In this document: positions 15,898-25,001 of the stretch, in pieces
Numbering within the stretch: the stretch's first letter is position 1
Layout: the number at the start of each line of letters is the position of its first letter
Assembly: GCF_009834545.1 (NCBI RefSeq)
Contig: NZ_CP019427.1
Location: 434,001 to 498,000, forward strand
Length of the DNA: 64,000 nucleotides
Reading direction: 5' to 3'
DNA from: Pseudomonas sp. S04
GTDB taxonomy: Bacteria; Pseudomonadota; Gammaproteobacteria; Pseudomonadales; Pseudomonadaceae
The notes under the pieces: generated by a model
Databases searched by the model: none
Told to the model about the DNA's origin: nothing
The model's input: the letters and a program-made list of their open reading frames with translations, nothing else
Position numbers and translations under genes: made by a program

Positions 15898-18233
15898 GCT
15901 TGCGGCTCCCGGCGTGGCGCCGTGTGGGCCTGGCTTCCCGCCCACGGCGCGAGGATGAAGCTGAACACCAGCCCCAGGCTCACCGCCAGGCCGAAGTTGC
16001 TCACCGCCGGGGTGCTGGACACCGCCAGCAGGCCGAACGACAGCCAGGTGGTCAGCGCCGCCAGCAGGGTGCCTAGCAGGCTCACCGCCGCGCCACCCAC
16101 CTGTTCGCGCATCAGGATCGCGTAGTCGACGCTGATCGCCGTTACCAGCAGCAGGCCGAACAGGCTGAACAGGGTCAAGGGTTGCCCCAGCCAGCCCAGG
16201 CTGGCCAGGCTGCACAAGGCGGCCAGCAACGGCAGGAGGACGATGCGCAGGGCACCGCCCAGGCCAAAGGGCAGAATCAGCACCAGCACGATCAGCACGC
16301 AGGAAGCGAGCTTCAACTCGGCGGCGCTGATTTGCGTGGCGGCGAATACCTGGTTCAGGTCGCCGAGGCGATCCACCAGCACCACGCCGGGCAAGTCCTG
16401 GGTCTGCACCCGCAGTAATGCTGGGTCGTTCAAGCCTTGCAGGCTGACCATGGCCGCTACGCCCTCGGCGTTTGGGCCCAGCCAGAGGGTGCGGTAGGGT
16501 TCAGCCAGCGGCCCCAGCAGCGCGGCATCGATATCCTGCAGCGGCAGTGCCTGCAACGCCGCCAGTTCTGCCTGCAGCGCCTCGTTCGAGATGCCGAGGG
16601 CCAGCAAGGGTTGCCAGTGCTGGGGCAGCTTGGCCAACGCCTCGCGCACCTGCTGCTGCACGCTGGTGGCACTGACCAGTTGATCGAGCGCGAGGAAACC
16701 CTGGAGTTTTTCCAGGTTGACCAGTTGCTCCAGGCGTTCGCTCAAGGCGCTCTGGCGCTCGAGCAATTGCTCCTGGTTGGCGGCCCGCACCAGGAAAAAC
16801 TGACTGGTGGGCTGAAAGCCGGTGATCTGCGCGATGGTCCGCGCCTCTTCGGTGAGTTGCGCGGGCGCTCCGACCCATTGGCGAATGTCGTTGCGCGTGT
16901 GCAGTTGCAACAGGCCACCGACACAGAAGGCGAGCAGCAGCGCGAGCAACACGGGGGTGCGCAAGTGTTTGAGCAGGGCTTCGCGCAGGTTCAGCAGTCC
17001 TTCGCAGATCCGCAGCGGCCACTGCGCCGGGTTCAGCTCCAGGCCCTTGAGCAGCGCCGGCAGCAGGCACACCGCCGACAGATAGGCGCCGAGCAGTCCG
17101 GCGGCCGAGAACACGGCGATCTGGGTCAGGGCCGGGAAGGGTGTCCAGGCCAGGGCCAGGTAGCCAATGCAACTGGTGAGCAGGCTCAGGGTCAGCCCCG
17201 GCAAGGTCAGGCGCAAGGCCGGCCAGCTGCGCCAGGGTTTCAGGCTCCAGCTCTTGGACAGGTAATGCAGTGGGTAATCCACCGCCACCCCGATCAGGCT
17301 GGAACCCAGGACCAGGGTCATCACATGCATGTGGCCAAACAGCGCGACACAGGCCACCGCGCCAAACAACATGCCCACCAGCACCGGGACGAACGCCAGC
17401 AGCACCCGCCAGCGGCGGAAAGCCAGCAACAGCAGGAGCAAGATCCCCAGGGTGGCGCCGCCGCCGACCCAGGTCATCTCCCGGGTCGCCTGCTGCTGAC
17501 CGGCAGCGGCATACAGCAGGCCGCTGGCCGCGAGCAGTTGCACGTCAGCCTTGGCGGCCTGTTCGCGGCTGCGTTCGAGCAGCCCGGCCACTTGCAGCGG
17601 CAGTTGCATGTCGAAGGCATTGCCGGCGGTGCGGGCCCGCAGCAGGACCCAGCTCTTGCCGTCGGCGTCGGCAATCAATGCGCCACTGCCGATGTCCAGC
17701 TGCACCACGCCGCGCTGCGGTTGGCTGTTCTGGATACGCCCGGTCAGGCCCAGCCAGTCGTCCTGGCTGGGCACCAGGCTAAAGCTGCTGAAGGGGTCGA
17801 ACAGGGCTTGCAGGCGTTGCTGGATAAAGGCGTCCGGCTGTTCCAGCAATTGTTGCCGGTCGGTCTTCGACAGCATGGCCAGGCGACCTGACAGCAGTTG
17901 GCTGCGCAGGGCCGGCAGATCGGCTTGCAGATCCCACTGGACCTTTTCGAACAGACCGCTGGCCTGCCATTGAGCGCCGAGGGTCTGCGCCATCTGGATG
18001 GCCTGACTGCGCTGCTGATGGCCGACCAGCACCAGCATTTCCCGGTTCAGCGGTTCTTGCATGCGCTGTTCGGCGCGCAGTTCCAGCGCGTCGGGAGTGG
18101 TGCCGGGCGCCAGTTCCATGAGGTTGGCCGACAAGGGCGCGCCGTCGCGCCATTGCCAGGCGCCGAGCGCGAGCACGCCCAGCAGCAGGCCCAGGAACAG
18201 CCAGGGCAGCCTGCGTTCACTGGGCAAAGTCAT
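15891..18233 (-). CDS. MMPL/RND-family exporter (aryl polyene)
   Basis: This 780-residue transporter of the MMPL/HpnN type has one N-terminal helix (LPWLFLGLLLGVLALGAW), a large periplasmic loop, a block of five helices, a second periplasmic loop and a final helix block. SLIGVAVDYPLHYLSKSW and AISVDYAILMREQVGG are the paired GxxxDY-type motifs of RND proteins. It presumably moves the polyene lipid out of the inner membrane, as proposed for ApeM, in concert with the LolA-like carrier. The start at 18233 (MTLPSERRLP) overlaps the LolA-like gene by 17 bases. Confidence 0.9.
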   Translation of the reverse strand: MTLPSERRLPWLFLGLLLGVLALGAWQWRDGAPLSANLMELAPGTTPDALELRAEQRMQEPLNREMLVLVGHQQRSQAIQMAQTLGAQWQASGLFEKVQWDLQADLPALRSQLLSGRLAMLSKTDRQQLLEQPDAFIQQRLQALFDPFSSFSLVPSQDDWLGLTGRIQNSQPQRGVVQLDIGSGALIADADGKSWVLLRARTAGNAFDMQLPLQVAGLLERSREQAAKADVQLLAASGLLYAAAGQQQATREMTWVGGGATLGILLLLLLAFRRWRVLLAFVPVLVGMLFGAVACVALFGHMHVMTLVLGSSLIGVAVDYPLHYLSKSWSLKPWRSWPALRLTLPGLTLSLLTSCIGYLALAWTPFPALTQIAVFSAAGLLGAYLSAVCLLPALLKGLELNPAQWPLRICEGLLNLREALLKHLRTPVLLALLLAFCVGGLLQLHTRNDIRQWVGAPAQLTEEARTIAQITGFQPTSQFFLVRAANQEQLLERQSALSERLEQLVNLEKLQGFLALDQLVSATSVQQQVREALAKLPQHWQPLLALGISNEALQAELAALQALPLQDIDAALLGPLAEPYRTLWLGPNAEGVAAMVSLQGLNDPALLRVQTQDLPGVVLVDRLGDLNQVFAATQISAAELKLASCVLIVLVLILPFGLGGALRIVLLPLLAALCSLASLGWLGQPLTLFSLFGLLLVTAISVDYAILMREQVGGAAVSLLGTLLAALTTWLSFGLLAVSSTPAVSNFGLAVSLGLVFSFILAPWAGSQAHTAPRREPQAC

Positions 18234-18906
18234 GTTGCTCCGCGTCACTGAGAGGTTGATTGGCGGTGCTGTCCTGCATGCGCAGCAGGGTGCTGTCGCC
18301 CTGGGTTTCGAGCAGTTCGATGCGCTGTACCAGTTCACCGCCGTCGATGTTGATTTGCTGGAATACCTGCTTGAGCAGCAGCGAACGCGGGGTCAGGGTC
18401 AGGTGCCAGCGCTGTGCATCGCCACTGAGCGCCAGTTCGAAATCACGTTGCAGGCCGCTGCTGTCACCTTGCAGCACCGCGAGGAACAAACGGTTCTGCT
18501 CGGCACCGGCGCTTTTGCCCGGCAGCATCTGCCAGCCGTTGGCGTCACGCCGGGCGATGCCTTGGGCGGTGATGCGGTAGTCCTGCTGCAGCGGAGTCTT
18601 GAGCAACCAGAGCAAGCCGTGATCCTTGGCCAGCACGAAGCTGCCCAGGCTGGTCAACGGTTGGGGTAGGGCGCGCAGGTGTTTTTCCTGAATGAACTGG
18701 CCGTGGATTACCGTGGGCTTGGCCAGTTGAGTGCTGAGCTGTTGCAGGTCGAATGCCTGTGCGCTGAAGCTCAGTAATACCCCCATTCCGGTAGGAGCGA
18801 GCTTGCTCGCGAAGAACCTGAGGACGCATCGCAATACCAGGCGTGCAGCGTTATCGTTGACGACTTTCGCGAGCGAGCTCGCTCCTACAGGGGGGGTGTG
18901 CATCAT
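18217..18906 (-). CDS. LolA-like lipid carrier with a REPIN inside its 5' end
   Basis: The body of this protein matches the LolA-related outer-membrane lipoprotein carrier family of aryl polyene clusters: FDLQQLSTQLAKPTVIHGQF, then FIQEKHLRALPQPLTSLGSF, then YRITAQGIARRD. It should ferry the polyene lipid across the periplasm. The ATG pair at 18906/18903 overlaps the thioesterase stop and is the coupled start. A REP doublet (18791-18889) lies between this start and the signal-peptide remnant MGVLLSFSAQA, so the predicted N-terminus has about 40 foreign residues. An alternative internal ATG at 18786 would leave a signal peptide of only about 11 residues. Export is therefore doubtful. Confidence 0.75.
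   Translation of the reverse strand: MMHTPPVGASSLAKVVNDNAARLVLRCVLRFFASKLAPTGMGVLLSFSAQAFDLQQLSTQLAKPTVIHGQFIQEKHLRALPQPLTSLGSFVLAKDHGLLWLLKTPLQQDYRITAQGIARRDANGWQMLPGKSAGAEQNRLFLAVLQGDSSGLQRDFELALSGDAQRWHLTLTPRSLLLKQVFQQINIDGGELVQRIELLETQGDSTLLRMQDSTANQPLSDAEQHDFAQ
18791..18889. repeat. REP doublet (REPIN) inside the LolA-like gene
   Basis: Two inverted REP units, GTAGGAGCGAGCTTGCTCGC (18791-18810) and the complementary GCGAGCGAGCTCGCTCCTAC (18869-18888), flank a 58-base spacer. This is the usual Pseudomonas REPIN form, but here it lies in coding sequence. Confidence 0.88.
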
Positions 18907-19328
18907 TCGAGGGCTCTCGTGACGGCATCGGTGAACACTTTCGGCGAGGCCAATTGCATCTCGCGGCTGGCCAGGTCGACGGCGACCTGCACCGTGCAGG
19001 CACGGGTCAGGCGCTCGCCGCTGGCGAGGTCGCTGATCAGGTAGTTGATCTTCAGGCGGTTTTCCCACTCCACCAGGCTGGCCCGCACATTCAGCCGCTG
19101 GCCGAACACGGCGCCGCGCACGTAGCGCAACTGCAGGTCGATCACCGGCCAGGCGTAGCCAGATTCCTGCATGGCCTTGTAGTTGTGGCCCAGGCTGTCG
19201 AGCAGGGCGCAGCGGGCGATCTCCAGGTACTTCACGTAATGGCCATGCCAGACCACGTGCATGCTGTCGACGTCAAAGAACGGCACGAGGATCTCGGTGT
19301 CGTGGTGCAGCACTCCCTTGCTACGCAT
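18903..19328 (-). CDS. 4HBT-type acyl thioesterase (aryl polyene)
   Basis: This 141-residue hotdog thioesterase has FFDVDSMHVVWHGHYVKYLEIAR (about 17-39), the 4-hydroxybenzoyl-CoA thioesterase signature with the catalytic aspartate. It could release or proof-read acyl-ACP/CoA intermediates, as the ApeK thioesterase is thought to do. The start overlaps the ammonia-lyase stop by eight bases, and the stop overlaps the LolA-like start. Confidence 0.88.
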   Translation of the reverse strand: MRSKGVLHHDTEILVPFFDVDSMHVVWHGHYVKYLEIARCALLDSLGHNYKAMQESGYAWPVIDLQLRYVRGAVFGQRLNVRASLVEWENRLKINYLISDLASGERLTRACTVQVAVDLASREMQLASPKVFTDAVTRALE

Positions 19329-20865
19329 GCAGCCTCCAGTGTTGTTCGCCGATTCGTTGCAGGCACAGGCGCAACTCGCCTTCCAGGGCGCGGTCTTCGA
19401 TCACCGGGGCAAAGTCCTTGGCCAGCTCCGCGTGCATGGCCGCCAGTGCTGGCGGCAATGGCCGGGCATCGGCTGCCTGGCCGCGTAGCCACACCCCTTG
19501 CTGGGCGGCCAGCAAGGTGGCGGCAGCGACCTGCTCGGTCAGCTCCAGCACGCGGATCGCGTCGCGGGCGGCAATGGTGCCCATGCTCACCTTGTCCTGG
19601 TTGTGGCATTCGGTGGAACGCGAGAACACGCTGGCCGGCATGGTGTTTTTCAACGCTTCGGCGGTCCAGGCGCTGGTGCCGATCTGCACCGCCTTGAAGC
19701 CGTGGTTGAGCATGGCCCGCTCGGCGCTGGCGCCTGACAGGTTGCTCGGCAAACCATGGTTGTAGCGTTCGTCCACCAGCAAGGCGAGCTGACGGTCGAG
19801 CAGGTCGGCGACGTTGGCCACCAGGTTCTTCAGGCTGTCCATGGCGAAGGCGATGTGCCCACCGTAGAAGTGCCCGCCGTGCAGCACGCGCTCGGCTTCG
19901 GCATCGATGATCGGATTGTCGTTGGCGCTGTTGAGTTCAATCTCGATGAACGAGCGCAGCCAGTTCAGGCTGTCCGCCAGTACGCCCAGCACATGGGGTG
20001 CGCAGCGCAGCGAGTAGCGGTCTTGCAAGCGATGCAGGGGCGCGGTGGGCGCATCGATCGCCAGGTCCTTGCGCAGCCAGGCGGCGACTTGCATCTGCCC
20101 TGGGTGGGGCTTGGCGGCGAACAGGCGCTCGTCGAAGTGTTCCGGGTTGCCTTGCAGGGCGACCACATTCATCGCGGTAATGCGCGTGGCCAGTTGCAGC
20201 AGGTAGTCGGCGCGGGCGAAGGCCAGGCAGGCCAGGCCGGTCATCACGGCGGTGCCGTTCATCAGCGCCAGGGCTTCCTTGGGGCGCAGTACCAGCGGTG
20301 CCCAGCCGAGCTCGCGGTGGACCTCGGCCGAGGTGCGGCGCTCACCGCGCCACAGCACCTCACGCTCCCCAGACAGGGTTGCGGCCACGTAGGACAGCGG
20401 CGTCAGGTCACCGCTGGCGCCCACTGAACCCTCCTGCGGGATCAGCGGCAGGATGTCCTGGTCGAGGAACGCCTGCAGGCGCTCCAGCAGTTCCACGCGA
20501 ACCCCGGAGACGCCATGGCACAGCGACTGCAAGCGTGCGGCCAGTACGGCGCGGGTGGCCTGGGCATCAAGCAACTGGCCCAGGCCGCAGCCGTGAAAGG
20601 TGTACAGGTGACGGGGCAGGGCCTCGACGTGGTGCAGCGGAACCGCCACCACGCAGGAGTCGCCGTAACCGGTGGTCACGCCATAGATCACGCCTTCCTT
20701 GTCCAGCAACGAATCGAGAAACCGCGCGCCCTTGGCGATGCGCTCGCGGTAGGCGCTGTCGCTTTGCAGCCGCGCAGGGGCCTGGCGGTTAGCCAGGGCC
20801 AGCACGTCCTCGATGCGCAAGGGGAGTTCGCCGAAGGTTACCGGCTCAAGCGTGGGCGTCGTCAT
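19321..20865 (-). CDS. Aromatic amino acid ammonia-lyase (HAL/PAL/TAL family)
   Basis: This 514-residue lyase carries the Ala150-Ser151-Gly152 triad in SVGASGDLTPLSY that forms the MIO prosthetic group. It also has the catalytic Tyr loop VIYGVTTGYGDS (59-70) and the later NSANDNPIIDAE. It eliminates ammonia from histidine, phenylalanine or tyrosine. The two residues at the substrate-selecting position appear to be Phe90-His91 (LYTFHGCG), neither the His-Leu typical of tyrosine lyases nor the Ser-His of histidine lyases. In this cluster it probably makes cinnamate or 4-coumarate as the aryl starter. It overlaps both neighbours and is not a hut-operon gene. Confidence 0.9.
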   Translation of the reverse strand: MTTPTLEPVTFGELPLRIEDVLALANRQAPARLQSDSAYRERIAKGARFLDSLLDKEGVIYGVTTGYGDSCVVAVPLHHVEALPRHLYTFHGCGLGQLLDAQATRAVLAARLQSLCHGVSGVRVELLERLQAFLDQDILPLIPQEGSVGASGDLTPLSYVAATLSGEREVLWRGERRTSAEVHRELGWAPLVLRPKEALALMNGTAVMTGLACLAFARADYLLQLATRITAMNVVALQGNPEHFDERLFAAKPHPGQMQVAAWLRKDLAIDAPTAPLHRLQDRYSLRCAPHVLGVLADSLNWLRSFIEIELNSANDNPIIDAEAERVLHGGHFYGGHIAFAMDSLKNLVANVADLLDRQLALLVDERYNHGLPSNLSGASAERAMLNHGFKAVQIGTSAWTAEALKNTMPASVFSRSTECHNQDKVSMGTIAARDAIRVLELTEQVAAATLLAAQQGVWLRGQAADARPLPPALAAMHAELAKDFAPVIEDRALEGELRLCLQRIGEQHWRLHA

Positions 20866-21793
20866 CGGCTTTCCAGAAAGGGTAGAAGTTGAACCATTGT
20901 TGGGGCGCTTGCAGGCAATAGTGACTCAGGCGTTCGGCATAACGGGAAGCCCACTGATGAATGACCTGCTCGCGCTCGCTGCGTTTCCACAGTATCGCCT
21001 CGGCGAAGGGTTCGAGGGTCAGTCGGTAGTGGCCCGCGGGTTGCTTCAGGCACAGCAGCAGATTGACCGGGCATTTCAGCAAGCCGGCCAGCAACCACGG
21101 GCCTTGCGGGAACGCCGCCGGATGGCCGAGGAAGTCCACGGTCACGCTGCGCCCGCCGTGCAGGGGCACCCGATCACCGGCGATCGCCAACCATTCGCCA
21201 CGCTCCAGGCGCTCGTGCAGCTGCAGCATGGTCAGCGGGTCCAGCTCGCTGACCTGGATCAGCCGCAGGTTGGTTGCCCCGGCCTCCCCCAGCAAGCGGT
21301 TGAACTGCTCGGCGTGCTTGGTGTGCACCAGCACGTTCATGGTGACCCGCTCGCCGATCTCCGCCAGTGCGCGGCACACCTCGAGATTGCCCAGGTGGGC
21401 GCCCACCAGCAGTTGCCCGCGGGCACCGCGCAGTTGATTGCGCAGCAGGGCCGGGTCGATGATCTCGATCTGCTCGATGCTCAGCTTGCCGTTCCAGACG
21501 TCGAGCTTGTCGAGCATCGAGTCGGCAAAGGCCATGAACTGGCCAAACACCCGCCAATGGCTGGGGCGCAAGTCGTCGCGAGCGCTCCAGTCGGCCAGGC
21601 GCTGCTGGTACTGCCAGGCGCTCTGGCGGGCATTACGGCCAAACAGGAAAAAGTACAGGACGATGCCGTACAGCAGCGGGCTCAATGCGCGTCGGCCCAG
21701 CAGCTTGGCAGCGCCGGCGGTGAATTTCATCAACCAGAAGCTGCCGCGCTCCTCGCGGTCGGCCCAGTGCTTGTTATCGGCGTTGCCACTCAT
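20846..21793 (-). CDS. LpxL/HtrB-like acyltransferase (aryl polyene)
   Basis: This 315-residue protein resembles lipid A biosynthesis acyltransferases. It has LVGAHLGNLEVCRALAE (H-x4-E motif, about residues 128-144), then DRVPLHGGRSVTVDFLGHPAAFPQGP, and an N-terminal hydrophobic anchor LLYGIVLYFFLFGR. It likely acylates the polyene lipid anchor at the inner membrane. The start at 21793 overlaps the glycosyltransferase stop as ATGA. In E. coli the matching activities are joined with the glycosyltransferase in one polypeptide; here they are separate genes. Confidence 0.87.
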   Translation of the reverse strand: MSGNADNKHWADREERGSFWLMKFTAGAAKLLGRRALSPLLYGIVLYFFLFGRNARQSAWQYQQRLADWSARDDLRPSHWRVFGQFMAFADSMLDKLDVWNGKLSIEQIEIIDPALLRNQLRGARGQLLVGAHLGNLEVCRALAEIGERVTMNVLVHTKHAEQFNRLLGEAGATNLRLIQVSELDPLTMLQLHERLERGEWLAIAGDRVPLHGGRSVTVDFLGHPAAFPQGPWLLAGLLKCPVNLLLCLKQPAGHYRLTLEPFAEAILWKRSEREQVIHQWASRYAERLSHYCLQAPQQWFNFYPFWKADDDAHA

Positions 21794-22524
21794 CGGCGCC
21801 ACCGCCGCCAGAGCAGCGCGGGCGAGCGCAGCAGCATGCCGAAGAACAATCGGGTGTGCATGCGCGTGATCAGCACGTTGTCGTGGAACAGGCGAAAGTG
21901 CGAAACGCCGTCCAGTGGGTAGTGCACCCGGGTTTGCAGCCACAGCATGGGCTGGTTGCGCCAGGCCAGGCGCACCAGGATGTCGGAGTCGAAGTCCATG
22001 CGCCGGCCGATGTTGGCCGAGTCGATCAGGGCCAGGGTCGGTGGCAGCGGATAAACGCGATAACCACACATGGAGTCGCGGATCTGCAACGACAGGGTGT
22101 TGATCCAGACCATCACGTGCGTCAGGTAGCGCGCGTACAGGCGGCCTTTGGGCACGCTGGCGTCGTACAGTGGGTAACCGCAGACCAGCGCCTCGGGGTG
22201 GGCTTTGGAGCAGGCGATAAACCGCGTGGCATCCTGCAGGTCATGCTGGCCGTCGGCGTCCACCTGCAGGGCATGGCTGAAGCCCAGGCGCGCGGCTTCG
22301 CGCAGGCCGTGCATCACCGCGCCACCCTTGCCCTGGTTGACGCCCAGGCGCAACACAAACACCTTGGGCCGTTGGCCGAGGGCATCCAGTACCGCGGCGC
22401 AGGCCGGGCTGCTGGCATCGTCCACCAGGATGCACGGCAAATCGGCGGCCAGCATGGCCTCGACCACCCGGGTAATGGCGGTTTCGTGGTTGTAGACCGG
22501 GATCACCGCGCAAGGGTTATGCAT
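21790..22524 (-). CDS. Family 2 glycosyltransferase (aryl polyene)
   Basis: This is a 244-residue GT-A glycosyltransferase. It has CAVIPVYNHETAITRVVEAM at the N-terminus, CILVDDASSPACA (nucleotide-sugar Asp), NQGKGGAVMHGLREA and QVDADGQHD with the metal-binding DxD. It resembles dolichol-phosphate-mannose-synthase-like enzymes. It probably adds a sugar or phospholipid-linked group to the polyene. The start at 22524 overlaps the AMP-ligase stop by eight bases. Confidence 0.88.
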   Translation of the reverse strand: MHNPCAVIPVYNHETAITRVVEAMLAADLPCILVDDASSPACAAVLDALGQRPKVFVLRLGVNQGKGGAVMHGLREAARLGFSHALQVDADGQHDLQDATRFIACSKAHPEALVCGYPLYDASVPKGRLYARYLTHVMVWINTLSLQIRDSMCGYRVYPLPPTLALIDSANIGRRMDFDSDILVRLAWRNQPMLWLQTRVHYPLDGVSHFRLFHDNVLITRMHTRLFFGMLLRSPALLWRRWRR

Positions 22525-24199
22525 CAATTGCGCTCTCGAGCAGGATCCGCCCACTGGAGCAGGTGGCGGTGGCATTGCGGTAGGTGAAGTACAGCTTGCC
22601 GCGTGTTGCGTCAAAGCGCAGGTGCAGCTGGATTTCATCGCCCGGGCGCACCAGTTGCTGGAACTTGAGCACTTCCATACCGGCAAACTTTTGCGGCAGG
22701 TTCATCAACTGCAGGCCCAGCTTCAAGGCCCAGTCCACCTGCACCACGCCCGGCAACACCGGTGCGAGAGGGAAGTGACCGCTGAAGTAGGCCAGGTCCG
22801 GGGGCACGGCCAGTTGCAGGCTCCACTGACCTTCGTCTTCACTCTGCTCCAGCACCTCGGGGGCCTTGGGGCGCGGCGCCAGGAGCAGGGCATCGATGGT
22901 TTTCTGCGGGAGTTTGCCCTGGGCATTCATCGGCAGTTGTCGCAGCAAGCGCCAGCGGCGGGGCAGTGCCAGGGCTTCGCAATGCTGGTTGAGGTGTTCA
23001 CGCAGGACCTGGGTCAGGTTGCGCCGACCAATATTGCGCAAGGCATGCAGGCCCGTTTCGCTGAGCACCAGCACTGCGCCGAGCGAGGCACGGTTTTCCT
23101 GGACCACGCCCAGGCGGGCTTCGGCGACCCAGTCGTGGGTCACCAGGGCTTGCTCGAGCATGGGCAGGGAAATGCGTTTTTCTTCCAGTTTGACGATCCG
23201 GTCCAGGCGCCCCAGCAGTTCGAAGCGCCCGTGCGCGTCGATGCGGGCGGCATCGGCACTGTGTTCGACATGACCGGGCGGCAGGTAGGGCGAGGCGATC
23301 AGCAAGGCGCCGTCGCTGTCCTGGCGCAGCTGGACGCCGGCAAAGGGCTGCCAGGGCTCATGCCCCTGACGCCAGGCAATGCCACCGGTTTCCGAGCTGC
23401 CGAGGATTTCCGTTGGCCATTGCTGCAGTCGGTCGTGAAGACTTTGCGCGGCTTCGCCCGGCAGCGCGCCACCGGAAGAAAACACTCGGCGTACCGCACT
23501 CAGGGCCGGCCAGTCGAGGTTGTCGCCCATGCGCTTGAGCAGGGCCGGGCTGGCGACCCAGGCAAAGGCCGGATGTTCGCGACTGGCGCGCTGCAGGTCT
23601 TCGGGAAACGCCAGTTGTTTGCGCACGAACGGGCGCCCGGCACACAACGGCCACAGGACGCGGAACAACAGGCCGTAGATATGTTGCGTGGCGACGCTGC
23701 CAATCAGGCAGGCGTCGCCCAGGTCGGCGCCCCACAACTGCTCGAGAGCCTCGACTTCGTTGGCCAGTTGGCGCAAGGACTTGTCGATGCGCTTGGGTTC
23801 ACCGCTGGAGCCGGAGGTGCACAGGCTCAATTGGCAGCGATCGAGATCCAGGGTGGCGGGCGCCAGTGGCGGGTCACGCAAATCGTCGAGGCAGGCATCA
23901 CCCGGCTGGTTGCTCAGCCACAGCTCGACTTCACTGCTCCAGCGTTGACGGGTCTGGGCTTGCAGGTCGGCAGGCAGCAGTACGCTGACCCCGGCCCGCC
24001 AGGCGCCGAGCAGGGCGATGGCCAGGTCGGCGGCGTCTTCCAGGTGCACGGCAATACGCTGCACGCCGCGGGCCTGCAGGCCGGCAGCCAGGCTCAGCGC
24101 CTGCTCGCACAGGCGTGCATGGTCGAGCGCCGGGCTGCTGGTCACGGCCCGCTGTGTTTGAGTCTTGAGCAACAGGTGCTCAAGTTTTATCCAGTTCAT
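22517..24199 (-). CDS. AMP-dependent acyl ligase fused to a hotdog dehydratase (aryl polyene)
   Basis: In this 560-residue fusion, residues about 1-450 are an adenylate-forming ligase with the P-loop [15 protein letters not shown] (about 153-167), [12 protein letters not shown], and [11 protein letters not shown] containing the hinge and catalytic lysine. Residues about 460-560 are a FabA-like hotdog domain: [20 protein letters not shown], then WALKLGLQ. The ligase part would load the aryl starter acid onto ACP; the hotdog part supplies a second dehydratase. In E. coli these are separate genes (ApeH and ApeI). Start at 24199 ([12 protein letters not shown]). Confidence 0.9.
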   Translation of the reverse strand: MNWIKLEHLLLKTQTQRAVTSSPALDHARLCEQALSLAAGLQARGVQRIAVHLEDAADLAIALLGAWRAGVSVLLPADLQAQTRQRWSSEVELWLSNQPGDACLDDLRDPPLAPATLDLDRCQLSLCTSGSSGEPKRIDKSLRQLANEVEALEQLWGADLGDACLIGSVATQHIYGLLFRVLWPLCAGRPFVRKQLAFPEDLQRASREHPAFAWVASPALLKRMGDNLDWPALSAVRRVFSSGGALPGEAAQSLHDRLQQWPTEILGSSETGGIAWRQGHEPWQPFAGVQLRQDSDGALLIASPYLPPGHVEHSADAARIDAHGRFELLGRLDRIVKLEEKRISLPMLEQALVTHDWVAEARLGVVQENRASLGAVLVLSETGLHALRNIGRRNLTQVLREHLNQHCEALALPRRWRLLRQLPMNAQGKLPQKTIDALLLAPRPKAPEVLEQSEDEGQWSLQLAVPPDLAYFSGHFPLAPVLPGVVQVDWALKLGLQLMNLPQKFAGMEVLKFQQLVRPGDEIQLHLRFDATRGKLYFTYRNATATCSSGRILLESAIDA

Positions 24200-24741
24200 G
24201 GGTGGCCTCGTACCCGTTGTCGTATGAGCCACTCGATGGCAAACATCAGACCGATCAAAACGTAGGAAATCAGCCCGGTGTACAGCGCCCACCAACTCAG
24301 CGGTGCCCACAGGGTCAGGGCAGCAGCACACAGGCCGTTGCACAGGAAAAACAGGCACCAGGCAATCGTCACATGGCGGGTATAGCTAATGGCCTTTTGT
24401 GGCAACTGCGGCTCGCGCAGGCGCGCCAGGCGCTCGACCATCGGCGGGCCGTACTTCAGGCTCGCGCCGAATAGCCCCAGCAACAGGCCGCTGATCAGCA
24501 CCGGGTACCAACGCAGCAGGCCCGGGCTGTCGAACAGCGCCAGCATCAGGCAAAACAGCAGCACTGCAGCGGCCATCAGCACGTCGCCAGGGCGTCGTTT
24601 GCCGGTCACGGCCCTGGCCAGCCACAGGCTGCCCAGCAGCAAGGCGAATTGCCACGGGGCGAAGTGCGCCATGCCGTAATACACCGCAAAGGGGTACAAC
24701 AGGCCCGTGAGCAACAGGCCAAGGCCGATCACTGGGCTCAT
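24196..24741 (-). CDS. COG4648-type membrane protein (aryl polyene)
   Basis: This 181-residue membrane protein has about five or six hydrophobic helices and matches the COG4648 family found next to ACP genes in aryl polyene clusters (ApeG position): YPFAVYYGMAHFAPWQFALL, then PVLISGLLLGLFGASLKYGP, then a C-terminal WWALYTGLISYVLIGLMF. The function is not known; it may anchor the synthase at the membrane. Both ends overlap neighbours in ATGA form. Confidence 0.82.
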   Translation of the reverse strand: MSPVIGLGLLLTGLLYPFAVYYGMAHFAPWQFALLLGSLWLARAVTGKRRPGDVLMAAAVLLFCLMLALFDSPGLLRWYPVLISGLLLGLFGASLKYGPPMVERLARLREPQLPQKAISYTRHVTIAWCLFFLCNGLCAAALTLWAPLSWWALYTGLISYVLIGLMFAIEWLIRQRVRGHP

Positions 24742-24992
24742 GCTGCCGGTTGAACCAGACGATAGACCGCCTCGACCACATCGCTGACAGTGCGCACCGA
24801 CTTGAACTCTTCGGCGGCGATTTTCTTGCCGGTCTGGCGCTTGATGTGGTCGATCAGGTCGACGGCATCGATGCTGTCGATCTCCAGGTCCTGGTACAAG
24901 TGGGATTCAAGACTCACGCGCGCCGGATCCAGTTCAAAGAGTTCGACCAGGGCATCGCGCAAGGTGTTGAAAATATCGTCACGAGTTTGCAT
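24738..24992 (-). CDS. Acyl carrier protein 2 (aryl polyene)
   Basis: This 84-residue ACP has the phosphopantetheine site Ser40 in LEIDSIDAVDLIDHI. The acidic helix II pattern is normal. It follows ACP 1 by nine bases. It carries either the starter or the growing chain; aryl polyene clusters normally have two ACPs with different partners. Confidence 0.92.
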   Translation of the reverse strand: MQTRDDIFNTLRDALVELFELDPARVSLESHLYQDLEIDSIDAVDLIDHIKRQTGKKIAAEEFKSVRTVSDVVEAVYRLVQPAA

Positions 24993-25001
24993 GGTCCGGT
25001 C

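Noticed and set aside
16437..17891. 484-codon plus-strand frame
   Set aside because: Antisense of the MMPL exporter; glutamine-rich low-complexity translation.
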